Source of the DNA: Dendrobium chrysotoxum
Lineage: Eukaryota > Streptophyta > Magnoliopsida > Asparagales > Orchidaceae
NCBI GenBank assembly: GCA_019925795.1
Contig: CM034297.1
Span: forward strand, 51,665,941 to 51,729,940
Direction of reading: 5' to 3'
DNA: 64,000 nucleotides
The notes under the pieces were generated by a model, which saw only the letters and a program-made list of their open reading frames with translations, had not been told where the DNA came from and searched no databases. Every line of letters starts with the position of its first letter. Positions within the stretch are counted from its first letter, which is position 1. The position numbers and the translations under genes are program-made. Shown here piece by piece: positions 36,761-48,336 of the stretch.

Positions 36761-36928
36761 CCAGCTTGGAGGGAGGTTTCCTACACTCACCTCTCTTTTC
36801 ACATGTCTTAATTGAGTTGGCCACACTCACCCAAGGAAGAAATGAGAGAGGGACCAACGGAAGAAAGGTAGTCAAAACTACCAATGCAATAAAATTTGTA
36901 TCGCTATTAAAGATGGAGAGAAAGATTG

Positions 36929-36946
36929 TCCCCAATGGAGTCGCCA
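36929..36946 (-). promoter_or_regulatory. Primer-binding site of the non-autonomous element
   Basis: Minus-strand TGGCGACTCCATTGGGGA starts six A's after the 5' LTR end at 36953. It complements a tRNA 3' end of the form ...CCCCAAUGGAGUCGCCA. I recall tRNA-Arg as the usual Ogre/Tat primer, and this sequence fits that style. It is not the initiator-Met site (TGGTATCAGAG) common in other plant elements. Confidence 0.75.
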
Positions 36947-39900
36947 TTTTTTTGTTTGATTAAAAAAATATGGTTTTGAAGAAGGTTTAATTTTCTTTGG
37001 GAAAGTTAAATTTCTGGAATTTGAATATTTGAAATCGAACACTTATTATGAATGATATATCACCCTGAAAGGTGAACATATCGTTTCTTAAAAGGTTCAG
37101 ATTACAAATTTTTGAATTTATCTGATTATCGTAGTCAAACTCGAGGAGAAACAACAAATGATCTCAAAAGATCAAAATGATGTTAAATCCAATGTTTAAC
37201 TATAATAATCTATTAAAGAGATCATTAATTTCATAATCAAGATCACGATAATAGAACGATATATCTTTCCAAGGAAAGAGGCTATCGTCTATTATCGATC
37301 ATTTGAAAATGAGGATAATGATCATTGTCTTTTGAATTTCTCAAAGATAATTAATTGAGGATTTGAAAAAGCTTAATTTTAAAAATCTGATCTGGGTTTC
37401 TAAATCTCCTACGAGCGCAAGCCCTCGTAGTTAATTACATCGTAGGAAACCAGAAAATTTCCTACGAATACTTTCGATTAAATTAGCGATACGAATTTTA
37501 TTTAAGAATTTCAAAGCTAGATGTCAAAGGAGGTTAAGGGTTGGAAATTCAATAGGGATTAGATCAAATTTGAGCAGTTATTTCTGGAGTCAAAGGAAGA
37601 AGAGTAGGAGGTGCTTTGAGATTCTGAATTACTTCAGAAACACCTCAAACTATCCTAAGTGTTGGGCTTGAATTTGATTGAAAGAGATTTTTAATTTGAA
37701 TGGTCAATTTTATTAGAAGGTGGGAATTATATTCCTGGAAGATTGAGTTCTTAAGATTGAAGACATGCCTCAGAACCTAAGTCTAAAATGGGTACTGAAA
37801 ACCAGTGACCCAGAACCTAGCTAATGCAGTGCAATCTGGACTTACCCCGGCCTGGATTGGGGAGCCAGCTAAACCACCTAAACGCTTTAAAACCATGAGT
37901 CAAAGTCTTTATGAAAGAGTGATTAAGAATATTGTTTAAGATTTGTTTAAGGAGAGCGGGGCTGACATCTAGAGCAGATTCCTATTTAGCCCCTTAACAT
38001 ATGTTGGGTTAAATGTCTAGATAAAAATGCAATTAAGAATTAGACTCAATTTTAATTTATTACTAATGCGATGCATGCTAGTTGACTCGATGAAATGCTT
38101 AAATCAAAATGAAGCTGTTTTAAAATAGGCTTAAAAAAAAAGTTTTATCCTAGAGATTGCACAACATCCCCTTGGACAGAACTGCACCATAATAGGTCAG
38201 GTGGTCTACCAAAACCCGCAGGCGGGGAGGTGCCTAACACGGATGAGAAAAGTCAATATATATGCATGAAAAACTCCCGGCGAGTCTGGGCTTACTTCTT
38301 AAGAGCGTTAGAGTTTCTATCTGAGCTTAAAAATTTTAATTTTATTTAAGTAGAAAAAGTTTATGACCGTACCCTCACGAGCCTCCGATCGGGTTCCAGG
38401 CTAAATCAAATACGACATGCAATAGCGCCAAATAAACTACTAAAAGCATGCAGGTCCTTAATCGCAATCAACACATCAATTAAATCATTTAAATAATTAA
38501 ATCAATTAAATAAATGCTCAAACTGAAAGTCCATAGGCAAGTGCCCTTAATAATACAACCCAGGGTCTACAGTAAAGTAAAGTGGCCTGGTACCACTGAC
38601 TACAACCCGGATTCTATTCCTAAGACTCAAGTGACTTTGAGATTTGAGATTCTTCTCGTTCTTCACTTCTTCGTCTCCTTAGAACTCCTTGGATCGTCGG
38701 GTCTAGATATCCAAATGAAAAGAAACTCCCCCTGGATAGGGGTGTTATCTTTTCTCTTTGGATATTTAAACTTCATCCTAATTTGGATCTCCAAATGGAT
38801 AGGAACTCTCCCCTAAGGGATGTTCCTTCCTCTTTGGATTCCAAATTGGATGTTTAAACATCTCAATCTCAAAGTACTTTAAATTTACAACTCAATTTAC
38901 ATTCAAATTACATCAATTAAAAAATTAAAAATATAGACTCAACAACCTGCAGGGTTATCCTAATAATCAGCAGTTTATATTTGACATCCCAAGCAGTTAT
39001 ATATTTGAAATTAAAATGCTCAAACCAGCCACACTTGGCCATGCTCTTTTTGATTTAAAGGGGGACTTAAGCAATTTTCTGGAGCATCTGTGCAATTTAA
39101 TAATTATGATTTTTGCCCCCTTTAATTTATGCCCTGTATGAGCATGGCCACCTGCATAAGATTGAATTAGTACAAATCGTCCCTAGCCTAGGGGTAGATC
39201 TAATCGTACAATCAATCACATTACAGAGTGCAGTAAATAAATAAACAAATACATCAATTCTACTATTAGCAAATAACATGCAGTAAAAGCTCGAAAACCC
39301 GGCACACAGTAGAAAAGTAAACACCGGCCTAGCCTAAGACTAGAGTTGGTTGTCCTAACAAATCATCTAAAGTATGTGAGGTAGGCTGTGTGGCTTTGAT
39401 ATGTCCTAAATAGGCAATTGATTGAAATTGTTTAAAGTTCAAGTTGGTTGAAGGTTCAAGGGAAGATTTAATTTGAATTTAAATATTAATGAATTAAAAT
39501 TGATTTTAAATTTTATTTTAATTATTTGTTGGATACCACCTTTGTTTCACACCGAGGCCGTGAAGTTTATTTCACCTTCCTTGGGGCTAATTTAATAGCC
39601 TCGTAGGCCTGGGTTACCCAGTGGTACCCGATATAATTAAGTGATTTGAGTTTGATTAATGTTTAAAGGTTGATTAAATTTTAATTAAATTTGATTGGTT
39701 GCTGGTTTTAAATTTGATTTGGTGTTTTCTGGAATTTTTGATAATTTATTGGATTTTGGAATTTTTCGGATTATTTTAATCATTTAATTAAGGGGTTAAA
39801 TGTTGACTTTTTAATTTAAAGGGTTTTCTAAAAATTTAATATTTTATTAAAATACTAGACCTTAATACGATCAGTTAGACAGTAAGTATGCTAAAATTGG

Positions 39901-41543
39901 ATTTTTCTACATTTTATTATGAAGGTTTGAAGTTTTGACTTGAATTTGAACTAGATTTGACCAAAAGTTGACTTTTTCAAAATTGATTGATTTCTGGAAA
40001 CTTAATATTTTTGGTAAATATTAGAGCTTAAGATAAGTTGTATGCCTTTGAGTTTGCTCAATTTGGAGTTCATTTGAATTAGTTATGAATTTTTGAAGTT
40101 TTGAATGTTTATTGAATTTTCAAAATTGTTTAATTAGAGATCCTTTTTGTGTTTTGGATCCAAATGATCTCCAAACTTCTTGAAATCAACTCCAAAGGTC
40201 AGGAATGACCTAAGGAGTGATTTCCAAGTGTTTGGAAATTTTCTGGAATTTTTAATTATTTTTAATTAATTAATTTAATTAAATATTGAATTTCAATTAA
40301 ACTCAAATTAAACTTAATTTTGAAGTCCAGTCAAGAAGCTTTTATTTTTCGTTGATTAAAGGTTCAATTCTGGTCAGTTTGAGGTATTATGTGTAATTTT
40401 TTGATTTAAATTTGATTTATTAGAATTTTTGGAAGGTTTTAAGGCTTAATTAAGGTTTAATTTTGATTAAATTGATTAAGGGGCTTAATGATTTCAAAAT
40501 CCAGTAAGGATTTTTCTTAAGGTTGTATGTGTCACTAGGTTTGAATGTTCAAAGTTTCAACTCAATTGGAGATGTATCCTAATTATTGGAATTTTTCTAA
40601 GTTCTCTAATTAAGATCCTTAATTATTGTTCTTAAGTGTCTCTAGGTTGATTAGGTTTGAATCAAGGTTTATCTAACCCTTGGATACTAATTACAATCAT
40701 ATCATTCAATCATGAACAAAATGAAATACCCTAATACACCATAGAATAATTAGGATGAATTATTAAACTTATAAGTCATACAGTTACTTATAAATTTAAT
40801 AATTCAATAATAAAGCAATAAGTGTACCAAATTGAATAGAGGCAATTAGATGATGTGAGATACATCCTCAAATAAAACTTTATTCAATTGAAAGGAATAA
40901 TCATATATGATTAAAGGGTTATTTATAAAGACCATAGAACTTATTGAAGTCAATATTCCCTTAAACCATAGATGATTATGACTTGACCTTATTTTTCAAT
41001 GAAATATGAACTTTCACTGATTCTATGGAATACTAACCCACTATGATTGGAAATGACTTGAACTAATAATGAATTTGCAAGAATTTAAGTCACATCATGA
41101 CCAAGATTCTTATAAATTCATAATTTAACTTAAATTGTATCAAATAACTTTGGAAAAATCAAGACATATCAGGGATAAATCCAAAAATATCTCTGCCAAA
41201 TTTCAGCTCAAAATAATGTATATATATTTATTTAAAATTAAAAAGAGGTTTTTTGAATAATTGAAATAACTATTAAAATATCAGTCAAAATAATTTAAAT
41301 TTATTTTTAAAATAAAGTAGAGAATAATACGAACAAAACGAGCCCAAGAACTTAAAAAATGGTTGAAGAATGAATTTTCTACAATTTTTTAAAGTTCTGG
41401 CAATTTCCTGGATTTATTTCGAGGGTTTTAAATATCCAGTCAAACGGCGGCGCTGACCGGACACGCGGTGGGAGAGGATTCGACCACACGAATGGCGGCA
41501 GTCAGGTGGGTCCCGCCACTTATCCAGCGCGGCATGAAACAGA

Positions 41544-41632
41544 GCCGTCGGATCTAACTATGCACTGATCCGACGGCAGGGATCAACCCCGCGGCTGATC
41601 TCGATCCAGATAGATCCAACGGTGGATCTATC
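41544..41632. promoter_or_regulatory. Perfect hairpins in the GC-rich LTR core (copy 2)
   Basis: The same two inverted repeats as in the other LTR: gccgtcggatc/gatccgacggc at 41544-41554 and 41567-41577, and gatagatcca/tggatctatc at 41609-41618 and 41623-41632. The arms have no mutations; one base of the first loop differs (tgcactga against tgcgctga). Confidence 0.55.
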
Positions 41633-42569
41633 TCCCGCGGTTTCAAATAAAAGGCTAAGATCTAGTCAGATGAAAATTCGGACCTCCGGTTGTTTGGAAT
41701 AGCCGTATTAGATGAGGAGATTAAATCGCAGCCATTGATGCAAAATGAAATGATCCAACGGCTGTAAGATCATCTCCTACCTTCACTCATCCGCAAGCCC
41801 TAGACCCATTTTTAATCTCTTATTCATGAGATACTTAATAAAAACATTTTAAAATTTGAGCAGAGGTAAATCAGGACGTAAGAAAGAGTATGAAAGTATT
41901 TTCAAAGTCATTGATGCAATCCTTAGAGTGTTATTTGAAAATCTAAGTAAATGCCTAGGGTTAGAGATATACCTTGTTATACTCGACGGTTTTAGATGAT
42001 TCAAGTACGGTTGAGCTTGTGGATTGTCCACGCTCACTTTGTTAGAAGACTTCAAGCTTGGAGCAGGTCTCTATGGGGAGTTTGATCAGCTAGGACGAAC
42101 CTAGCTTCAGTTTGCCGTCGAGCTCGCCGGCGGCGGCCACCAAACGTCTGAAAATGATCGAGGAAGAATGGAGAAAGCTCTAGAGAGTCAAAACAAAATC
42201 TCAGAGCTCTTAGAATCCCCCTGGAATAGGAGATAGCTCGGGATGAGCTTTTCCCGTCTCCCTTACCCTATTCGAGCTACGGGACTCAATTTGACGATCT
42301 GGATGCTTCTGTTGAGTGCCCTGGATGAAGGCCAGCTGTCCCAGACTGTTAGGGAGCAGACAGGTGCATTGCCCAGGTGAAAACGGCCTTGGGTCACTCT
42401 CACTTGGAGGGGACCACTAGGCACGGTTTAGCTGAGCCAGAAGGTGCATCAGGTGTTGGGGGACATCAAGTGGAGTTCAGAGAAGCTTCTGGATCTGGTT
42501 CCAAGGGCTGGATAGGCCTGATTTGTGCTGGGTGAGTTTGAGTTGATCGGATTGATCACTAAAGGCTCA

Positions 42570-43360
42570 TATGGTCACCTTTGACTATTTGACTAGTCAA
42601 AGTGGCCAAGGGTGATGAGCTGGAGTCCAAGTAGACCTAGAGAGCTGATAGAATAGTTTAAATACCATATGGTGTTATTGCATAAAGGTTTAAATGGAGG
42701 TTAGCTAAAAGCCTACCCTTAGTTGACTGGTTTGACCAATCAATTAATCAATCCAGGTGGCATGGAATATAGGAGGACTTGAAGAGATGCTTGAGTTGAT
42801 TTGAAAAGGCTTGAAGGTTAAGAATGAGGATTTGAAGTAAAAGTGTGAGTTGGAATTGATTTGAGGCATGATATAGATTGGATTTGACTAGACTTAGTTT
42901 AGTTGACCAAGTCAACTGGTGACTTGGTTAAGGGTCCCATCAAGTCCACAACATTAAGAAGAGTGATTAGAGAGGTTTGAATGGGTTTGAAGTTAATCTG
43001 GAACTTGATTCAAAATGAATGAGCTTAAGGGTTGAACTGGTCAAACTAGGTTGACTTGGTCAACCAGGTTGACCAAGGGCTAGGGTCTGGACTGAATCAA
43101 TTTCAAATAATATTTGAAGTCTGGTAGAAGTGATTTGAGGGTTTGAATAGGTCATTTGTGTCAAATCACCTATTTGGGCTCTTAATGGGCTAAATGGGTC
43201 AACTAGATTGACCCAGGGTCAGGGAATGGGTCTGACCAGTTCAGAATGACATTTTGAGTCTACTGGTGGTGGTCTCAAGGTCTGAGGAGGTCATTTGGTC
43301 AAAATGACCTATTTGGGCCCTTAATGGGCCTTCTAGGTCAACCCTTGTTGACTTGGTCAA
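42570..43360. promoter_or_regulatory. W-box cluster in U3, copy 2
   Basis: The second LTR carries the same dense TTGAC/GTCAA pattern, e.g. ctttgactatttgactagtcaaag near 42580 (given here as its repeated core ttgactagtcaa) and gttgacttggtcaaccaggt near 43050. One cluster is shortened near 43200 relative to the other LTR. Confidence 0.55.
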
Positions 43361-43939
43361 CCAGGTGGGTCTGGGGTCTGGAAATGGGTTCAACAAATTT
43401 GAAATGATATTTGGAGACCAATAGAGGTGGTCCCAAGGTCTGGGGAGGTCATTTGGTCAGAATGACCTGTTATACCCCATAGGGGTATTTTGGTCATTTT
43501 GACCCCTGATCAACTGGGGGTCAAATTGAATCCACAAAATGCAGTTTAATGCTCAATATATCATATTCAAGGGTCTGGAGGTGATTGGAGGCTTTGGAGA
43601 AAGCTCCAGGGTCAAAATCCACTGGGTGGTAGGTCTAGTGGCATGGACTGTAAATATTTGAAGGTTTTACAGTCTTTGGATTTCAATTCAGTTTCTGGGG
43701 TTAGAGATCTCAGAATGAGCTCAAATTTGGAGGGTTTCCTCTAGGGACATGTCATATCAATGTGGAACTGACAGAACCTGAATCAGAGGTCATTTGATAG
43801 GGTTTTGAGGTGTTCAAAAGTTTGCTGGAAAAGGCTTTCAGGATTTAGACCTTTGGCCTTGGATTTAAATATGGAAATCTGGTTTTGAATTGGATTTTGA
43901 GCTTGAATGATATGATTTGAATTAAGCTTAGATTGAATT

Positions 43940-44440
43940 GAAGCTTGGATTGATTTAGAGGAATCCTAGGATTTAGAATAGGTCCTAGGGTCCAAATCAG
44001 CTTAAGGGAATCCTAGGGTCTAGAATAGATCCTAGGGACTGGAGTCTGGGAAGATTCTAGAATCTAGAAGTCCTAGGGAAATCCTAGGATCTGGGGTCTG
44101 GAAGAATCCTATAATCTAGAAGGATCCTAAGATCTAGGAATCCTAAGATTCAAGATCTAGAAGGATCTTAGGATCTAGAGTCAGGTAGAATCCTAGGGTC
44201 TAGGAGGATCATATGATCTAGAGTCAGGTAGAATCCTAGGGTCTAGAATAGATCCTAGGGTCTGGAGTCTAGGAGAATCCTAGAATCTAGATTTGTCTTA
44301 AATTATATTGATCTAGGGTCAGGATTGATTTGAATTTGGATTGATCTTAAAGTTTGGATTGATCTAAGATCAGATTGATCCTAGGGTTAAGATTGATCCT
44401 AAGGATTGGAAAGATCCTAAGGTCTGGATTGGTCCTACTG
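43940..44440. repeat. Degenerate CCTAGG/ATCTAG repeats in LTR copy 2
   Basis: Counterpart of 29400-29880, with the same unit order and small base changes. Confidence 0.7.
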
Positions 44441-44465
44441 AGCTCATACAAAAATGAGGTCAACA

Positions 44466-44470
44466 TACAC
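44466..44470. repeat. Right target-site duplication TACAC
   Basis: Matches 22401-22405. Removing the element and one copy restores an open exon of the host CACTA. Confidence 0.9.
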
Positions 44471-44790
44471 CCAGATTCATATGAGGAGATTGAGTGTAGT
44501 GGGAGCCAACAAACTTCACGGCATTCATTTTGTTGCACAGATCCGGCCCTAGAAGAGGGGATATGGCTAATAGGTATAATTTTCTTTTTATGACATTCAT
44601 TTTATTTTAATTGAATTATATAGATGAGTAAGGACATATAATGCTTATTCATGCATATTAATTTATTTTGAATTATATAGATGAGCAAGGAAATTCTATC
44701 AGGCATAGGGGGAGAACAATATATGTTGATATACAGAATATGCCACCAGGAACATGAATTCATATAGAGGTAAATGAAAAAATCATCCCT

Positions 44791-45340
44791 CACTATAGGA
44801 AAGTCAGCTATTACCGGCGGTATTTATTTTTTTTTTCCGTCAATTTTATAAATTACCGGCGGTTCCTAAACCACCGGTATTAGGCGCGTAGAAAATGATT
44901 TTGGGCTATTTTCCGGTGGTTAGACGAACCGGCGGCTTCCTGGCGATTTTGACGGCCGGTACTTTCCGGTAGTTATAACACCGGTGACCGCTAGTTATTC
45001 ACCGGCGGCTTTCCAGCTGCAAAAAATGTCGGTGTTACCGATGATTTTACCGGCATCCTTTTTATATTTTCGATGCTAAAATAAACCATCTGGTATCGAT
45101 GTTTCTGGCAAAAAATTGCCGACGACTACCAGTAAACCGCCGGTCATTTCCAGCAACTTAATTATGAATCCGACGGTTATAATTAGCCGTCCAGTAATAA
45201 AAATTTCGTCGGTCTAACCACCGGCCCCCAGCAGTCTTACCATCGGTAATTTTCGACAGTTAATTTATATTACCGGCGGTCGCTTAAAGCTGTCTGGTAT
45301 TGAAGCTTTCCAGCGGCCAAACCGCCAAAAAGCCGCCGAA
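44791..45340. repeat. Left subterminal repeats of the nested CACTA
   Basis: Motifs of the form (t)accggcgg, ccaccggt and ccgccggt recur about every 20-50 bp on both strands. They give the high local GC content expected of CACTA subterminal regulatory repeats. Confidence 0.75.
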
Positions 45341-45627
45341 AACCTGTAGCATCTGAAAAAAAAAATTGACAGCCCCTCCTCTATTTATTTAGATTTTTAC
45401 AAACCTGCACAGCAAATATTTATCACAGTATATATTGGGCAACACACCACCATAATCAATCCACAAATATGGGCAACACGCCACTATAAATCAAATAATT
45501 TCTATAATAAACATAACATATAAAGTTTAAACTAAATATTTATTAAAGTAAATGTTTAAAGATGTTAACAACCCTCACATAACAAGTTTATTAAACTAAA
45601 TGTTTAAACCAAATGTTCATAAAATAA

Positions 45628-46340
45628 TTAAAAATAATAATCATCCTCCGTCTCCTCGCTGCCTGGTGTTTCATGTGTCTGTTCTTGATCTTTCTTCTTT
45701 TGATTTTCATCCCTATAGGCTCGCAGCTCTGCCTGCATCTCATTTTGTACCTTTCTCATATCTTCTATCTCTCTCCTCAAGGCTACAACCCTCAAGCTAA
45801 CAGTTTCTTCAACTCCACCAGGATCATTAAATACTGATGTGGATGAACTACCCCTATAAGCATAGCCTTGTGAACCCAAGCTATATACCCTCCCTCTCTG
45901 CCTTCCTCCAACAACATCTGACCATGTATGATACTCAGAGTACTGGGTCGATCCTGAAGATGATCCCTCACCAGTAGACTACCGACTGTCCCGAACTCGT
46001 ACAAAATTATCCTGCGAGAATAAATTCATAAAATAAATTGATATTAAAATGATATTTTTTATATTAAATTTATATTCTCGAACTCCAAAAATTATACTCA
46101 CATGAGCTTTTTTTGCCTTTTCATCAACCCACTGATGATCAGCTCGATGTTGGTGAGTCCTCGTATGTAACTCCAGTGGGGTTTGCTCCCGGCCAAGAAA
46201 CTCTTTCTAAAAATAGAAGAAAGAGTTAAAATGATATACATATTTTTATTAAACTAATTGAAAGCTTTTACCAGTCGTCATCTATGTTCCGTATGAGGAT
46301 CAGATCCATCAGTATGAAGGGAGCTTCTTAAACCCCCACA
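45628..46340 (-). pseudogene. CACTA second-gene C-terminal exons (TNPA-like)
   Basis: Three minus-strand exons are readable. One is at about 46340-46270 (GGLRSSLHTDGSDPHTEHR). The second, at 46206-46102, lies between a tttttag acceptor and a gtgagt donor (KEFLGREQTPLELHTRTHQH). The third, at 46012-45628, follows a ctcgcag acceptor and contains WSDVVGGRQRGRVYSLGSQG and a coiled-coil stretch, LRREIEDMRKVQNEMQAELR. Proteins of this type follow Transposase_24 domains in plant CACTA elements and bind subterminal repeats. Stops (TGA in the first exon, TAG near the start of the third) are again of CGA/CAG origin. The N-terminal half is missing. Confidence 0.65.
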
Positions 46341-46379
46341 ATCAGATGCTATGTTCTGCTTATTTTTCTCTCTTATTTT

Positions 46380-47062
46380 TATGAATCTGTTATACATCCA
46401 ATATCTTTCTTGTTGGATAGTCATTTGGATGTTAAAGCAAAAGCAAATATTTTCCTACATATAAAGTTATGAAATTAATTATTAGAAGATATCCAGCATG
46501 AACAAATGTACGTTATTTAATTTTGAACGAGCCAAGAGAGGAGAACACTATGACTAGTAGAACATAACTCAATGCAAAACTAGTAAGCTGACATCGAAAT
46601 AAATGAAACAAAATTAAAATTAAAAAAATTACTACCCTCAGAACAACTGGCAAGCAATTTTCTCACATGCAACGAAAAACATAGGCAATATAAAATAAGT
46701 GCTTAGGGCTTGCAAACCAAGAGTCCACCACAGCTATAAGGACCAATGTCCACCAAAACTCCTCCGACAAATGTCACCAAATCATCCAACAAACACCTCC
46801 CAAAAACACAGCGAAGGGGAAAGGCAAGACTCCACTCCACATAACTTTCCAAAATAATAACCTAAAATAGTAGCTCAAGCATTAATGAGCTAGAACCAAG
46901 TAGCTCCCAAAAACACAGCCCAAAACCAAGGAGCCAAGCTAAAAGCATATAGCAGCCCAAAAACTCAAAGAACCGAACTAGCTAGCACACCCAAAGTTTG
47001 CCATGCCCAAGCACTACCTACTCATGCTCATTGGATGTCTTCCATCATAGGGTAACATAAAA
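46380..47062. other. Unassigned filler inside the nested CACTA
   Basis: A-rich on the plus strand with many 'ccaaa', 'caccaa' and 'agccca' steps, and no open frame of note. It lies between the TNPA-like exons and the RTE fragment, and may be the decayed 3' part of another retroelement. Confidence 0.35.
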
Positions 47063-47065
47063 AAA

Positions 47066-47700
47066 TCAAAAGAAACTAATCCACTTATCTTCCACTGGAG
47101 CTACTCCAACCTTTTTACATATATGCTCATTTCGTATCCGGTCTTTAAGAGTAAAGCCACTAATCCACTTGAGCATCCTAATCTCTGCAATACTTAACTT
47201 AATATTATGCTTCTCTTTTAATGGCAAAAATTCTGCACCATAAAGTATTGCAGGTCTCACCAATATTTAATAGAATTTTTCCATAAAGTTCAGGGGGACT
47301 TATCAACAAGAAGAATATCATTAACAAAGAGCATACACCAGGTACAACCTCATGCAAATTTCTAGTCAGAACATCCATGACTGAAGAAAAAAGATATGTC
47401 TTAAGACTGATCCTTAATGTAATCCAATTAAAATAGGAAAATACTTGGTCAAACCACCTTGTGTTTGAACATGAGTAATAGCTCCTACATACATATCCCT
47501 AATGACTTGAATATTATAAGCATTATTAACTGTTGAAATTTTATTATATGATTTCTCTAAATGAATAAAAATCATATGTAGATCCTCCTCATTCTCTCTA
47601 TACTTCTCCATCAAACCTCTCAATAATGTATAACCTCCATAATATACCTAGTTGGCATGAATCCAAATTGATTTTGAGAAACAAGAACATCCATGTCTAG
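47066..47700 (-). pseudogene. RTE reverse transcriptase fragment A
   Basis: On the minus strand, blocks in RTE order are FGFMPTR near 47680, LMEKYRENEEDLHMIFIHLE (finger/palm, with Asp replaced at the usual LEKAYD) at 47560-47620, IQVIRDMYVGA and VQTQGGLTKYFPILIGLH at 47414-47500, then RPAILYGAEF and RMLKWISGFTLKDRIRNEH to 47085. The C-terminal third is lost after KVGVAPVEDK. It belongs to the same family as the RTE at 12734-14911 and retains the finger region missing there. Confidence 0.75.
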
Positions 47701-47709
47701 TGAGAATAG

Positions 47710-47870
47710 CTAAAAATCAAGTTCAACTTGAACTCCCTCTCTAATCTTATCAACAAGAAGAATATCATGAGCAATAAGCAAACACCAAGGTACATCCTCT
47801 TTAAAATGTCTAGTGAGAACATCCATGAATAAAGCAAAAATAAATGACTTATTGGTATTACAAATTTTAG
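47710..47870 (-). pseudogene. RTE reverse transcriptase fragment B, out of order
   Basis: It encodes FALFMDVLTRHFKEDVPWCL, then IAHDILLVDKIREGVQVELD, the region around the FADD motif (here IAHD). In a normal RTE protein this follows the FGFMP and QTQGG blocks, but here it precedes them on the minus strand. It is therefore a second, rearranged fragment joined to fragment A. Confidence 0.7.
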
Positions 47871-47887
47871 AAATAATGTGTGAGATT

Positions 47888-47955
47888 GTCGGCCGGAGGG
47901 AGCTCGTCGGCGGCCAGAGGGAGCTCATCGGCGGCCGGAGGGAGCTCGTCGGCAG
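47888..47955. repeat. GC-rich 21-bp tandem repeat
   Basis: Three units of g(t/a)cggcggcc(g/a)gagggagctc, the first lacking three bases, at 47888-47905, 47906-47926 and 47927-47947. They begin the right subterminal part of the nested CACTA. Confidence 0.75.
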
Positions 47956-48059
47956 CTAGATTCCTGCGCAGTTAGCCGGAGGTGCGATCGCGAGCGAGCG
48001 TATACAGGGAGAGCAAACTGAAGAAATGAAGAGGATGGGCTCAGGATGGCCAATATTAG

Positions 48060-48336
48060 GTCTATTTCTGGCAGTTTTCTGGCGGTTATGGCCGCCGGAA
48101 AAATTTACTTAACACCGGTGGCCAAAGTCGCCGGTATTAGCGATGGTAAAATATAAAATGGCGGTCTTACCAGGGGTTACCATAGCACCACTAATTCTGG
48201 TGATTTTTAATACAAAATCGCCAGAGAAACTACCGGTTAATACCGACGGTTAGACCACCGGTTAAACCGCCGTTATTACCGATGGCTAACGAACCTCCGG
48301 TAATAGCCACCGGTAAAACCTGAATTTCCTGTAGTG
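48060..48336. repeat. Right subterminal repeats and terminus of the nested CACTA
   Basis: Accggt, ccgccgg and accggcg-type motifs recur in both orientations and lead into the inverted terminus, which ends ...tttcctgtagtg at 48336. This mirrors the left end. Confidence 0.75.

Larger units (their letters stand above)
22406..44465 (-). mobile_element. Non-autonomous Tat-lineage LTR retrotransposon, 22 kb
   Basis: Two long direct repeats (22406-29918 and 36953-44465, 7,513 bp each) bound a 7,034-bp interior, flanked by TACAC duplications. The LTRs start TG and end CA on either strand. The primer-binding site TGGCGACTCCATTGGGG lies on the minus strand at 36946-36930, next to the LTR at 36953. The element therefore reads right to left: 5' LTR 44465-36953, interior, 3' LTR 29918-22406. 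The interior has no reverse transcriptase, only an unrecognised ORF and the tail of an integrase, so it must rely on another element. LTR blocks are shared with the plus-strand Tat element at 49876, which points to that lineage. Confidence 0.9.
36953..44465 (-). repeat. 5' LTR of the non-autonomous Tat element (7,513 bp)
   Basis: Near-identical partner of 22406-29918. On the minus strand it runs from TGTTGACC at 44465 to AAACA at 36953. Local differences from the other LTR include an extra segment near 40326 (tccagtcaagaa), a shorter W-box block near 43200, and an 8-bp repeat (tatttgac) near 42588. The LTRs are identical when an element inserts, so the small divergence marks a fairly young insertion. 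Confidence 0.92.
44791..48336 (-). mobile_element. CACTA transposon nested in the older CACTA
   Basis: Terminal inverted repeats begin cactatagga at 44791 and, inverted, cactacagga at 48336. They match at 23 of the first 27 bases. A CCT target duplication flanks it (44788-44790 and 48337-48339), the 3-bp size made by CACTA elements. Subterminal regions (44810-45340 and 48060-48320) are packed with accggcgg and accggtgg motifs in both orientations, the kind of site bound by TNPA-type proteins. The interior has only a remnant of a second gene on the minus strand and RTE fragments, with no transposase, so it is non-autonomous. Confidence 0.9.

Noticed and set aside
36465..36947. 160-codon minus-strand frame starting MATPLGTIF
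   Set aside because: Its ATG lies in the primer-binding site itself (TGGCGACTCC). It runs through the leader repeats and resembles no protein. It is treated as a chance frame.
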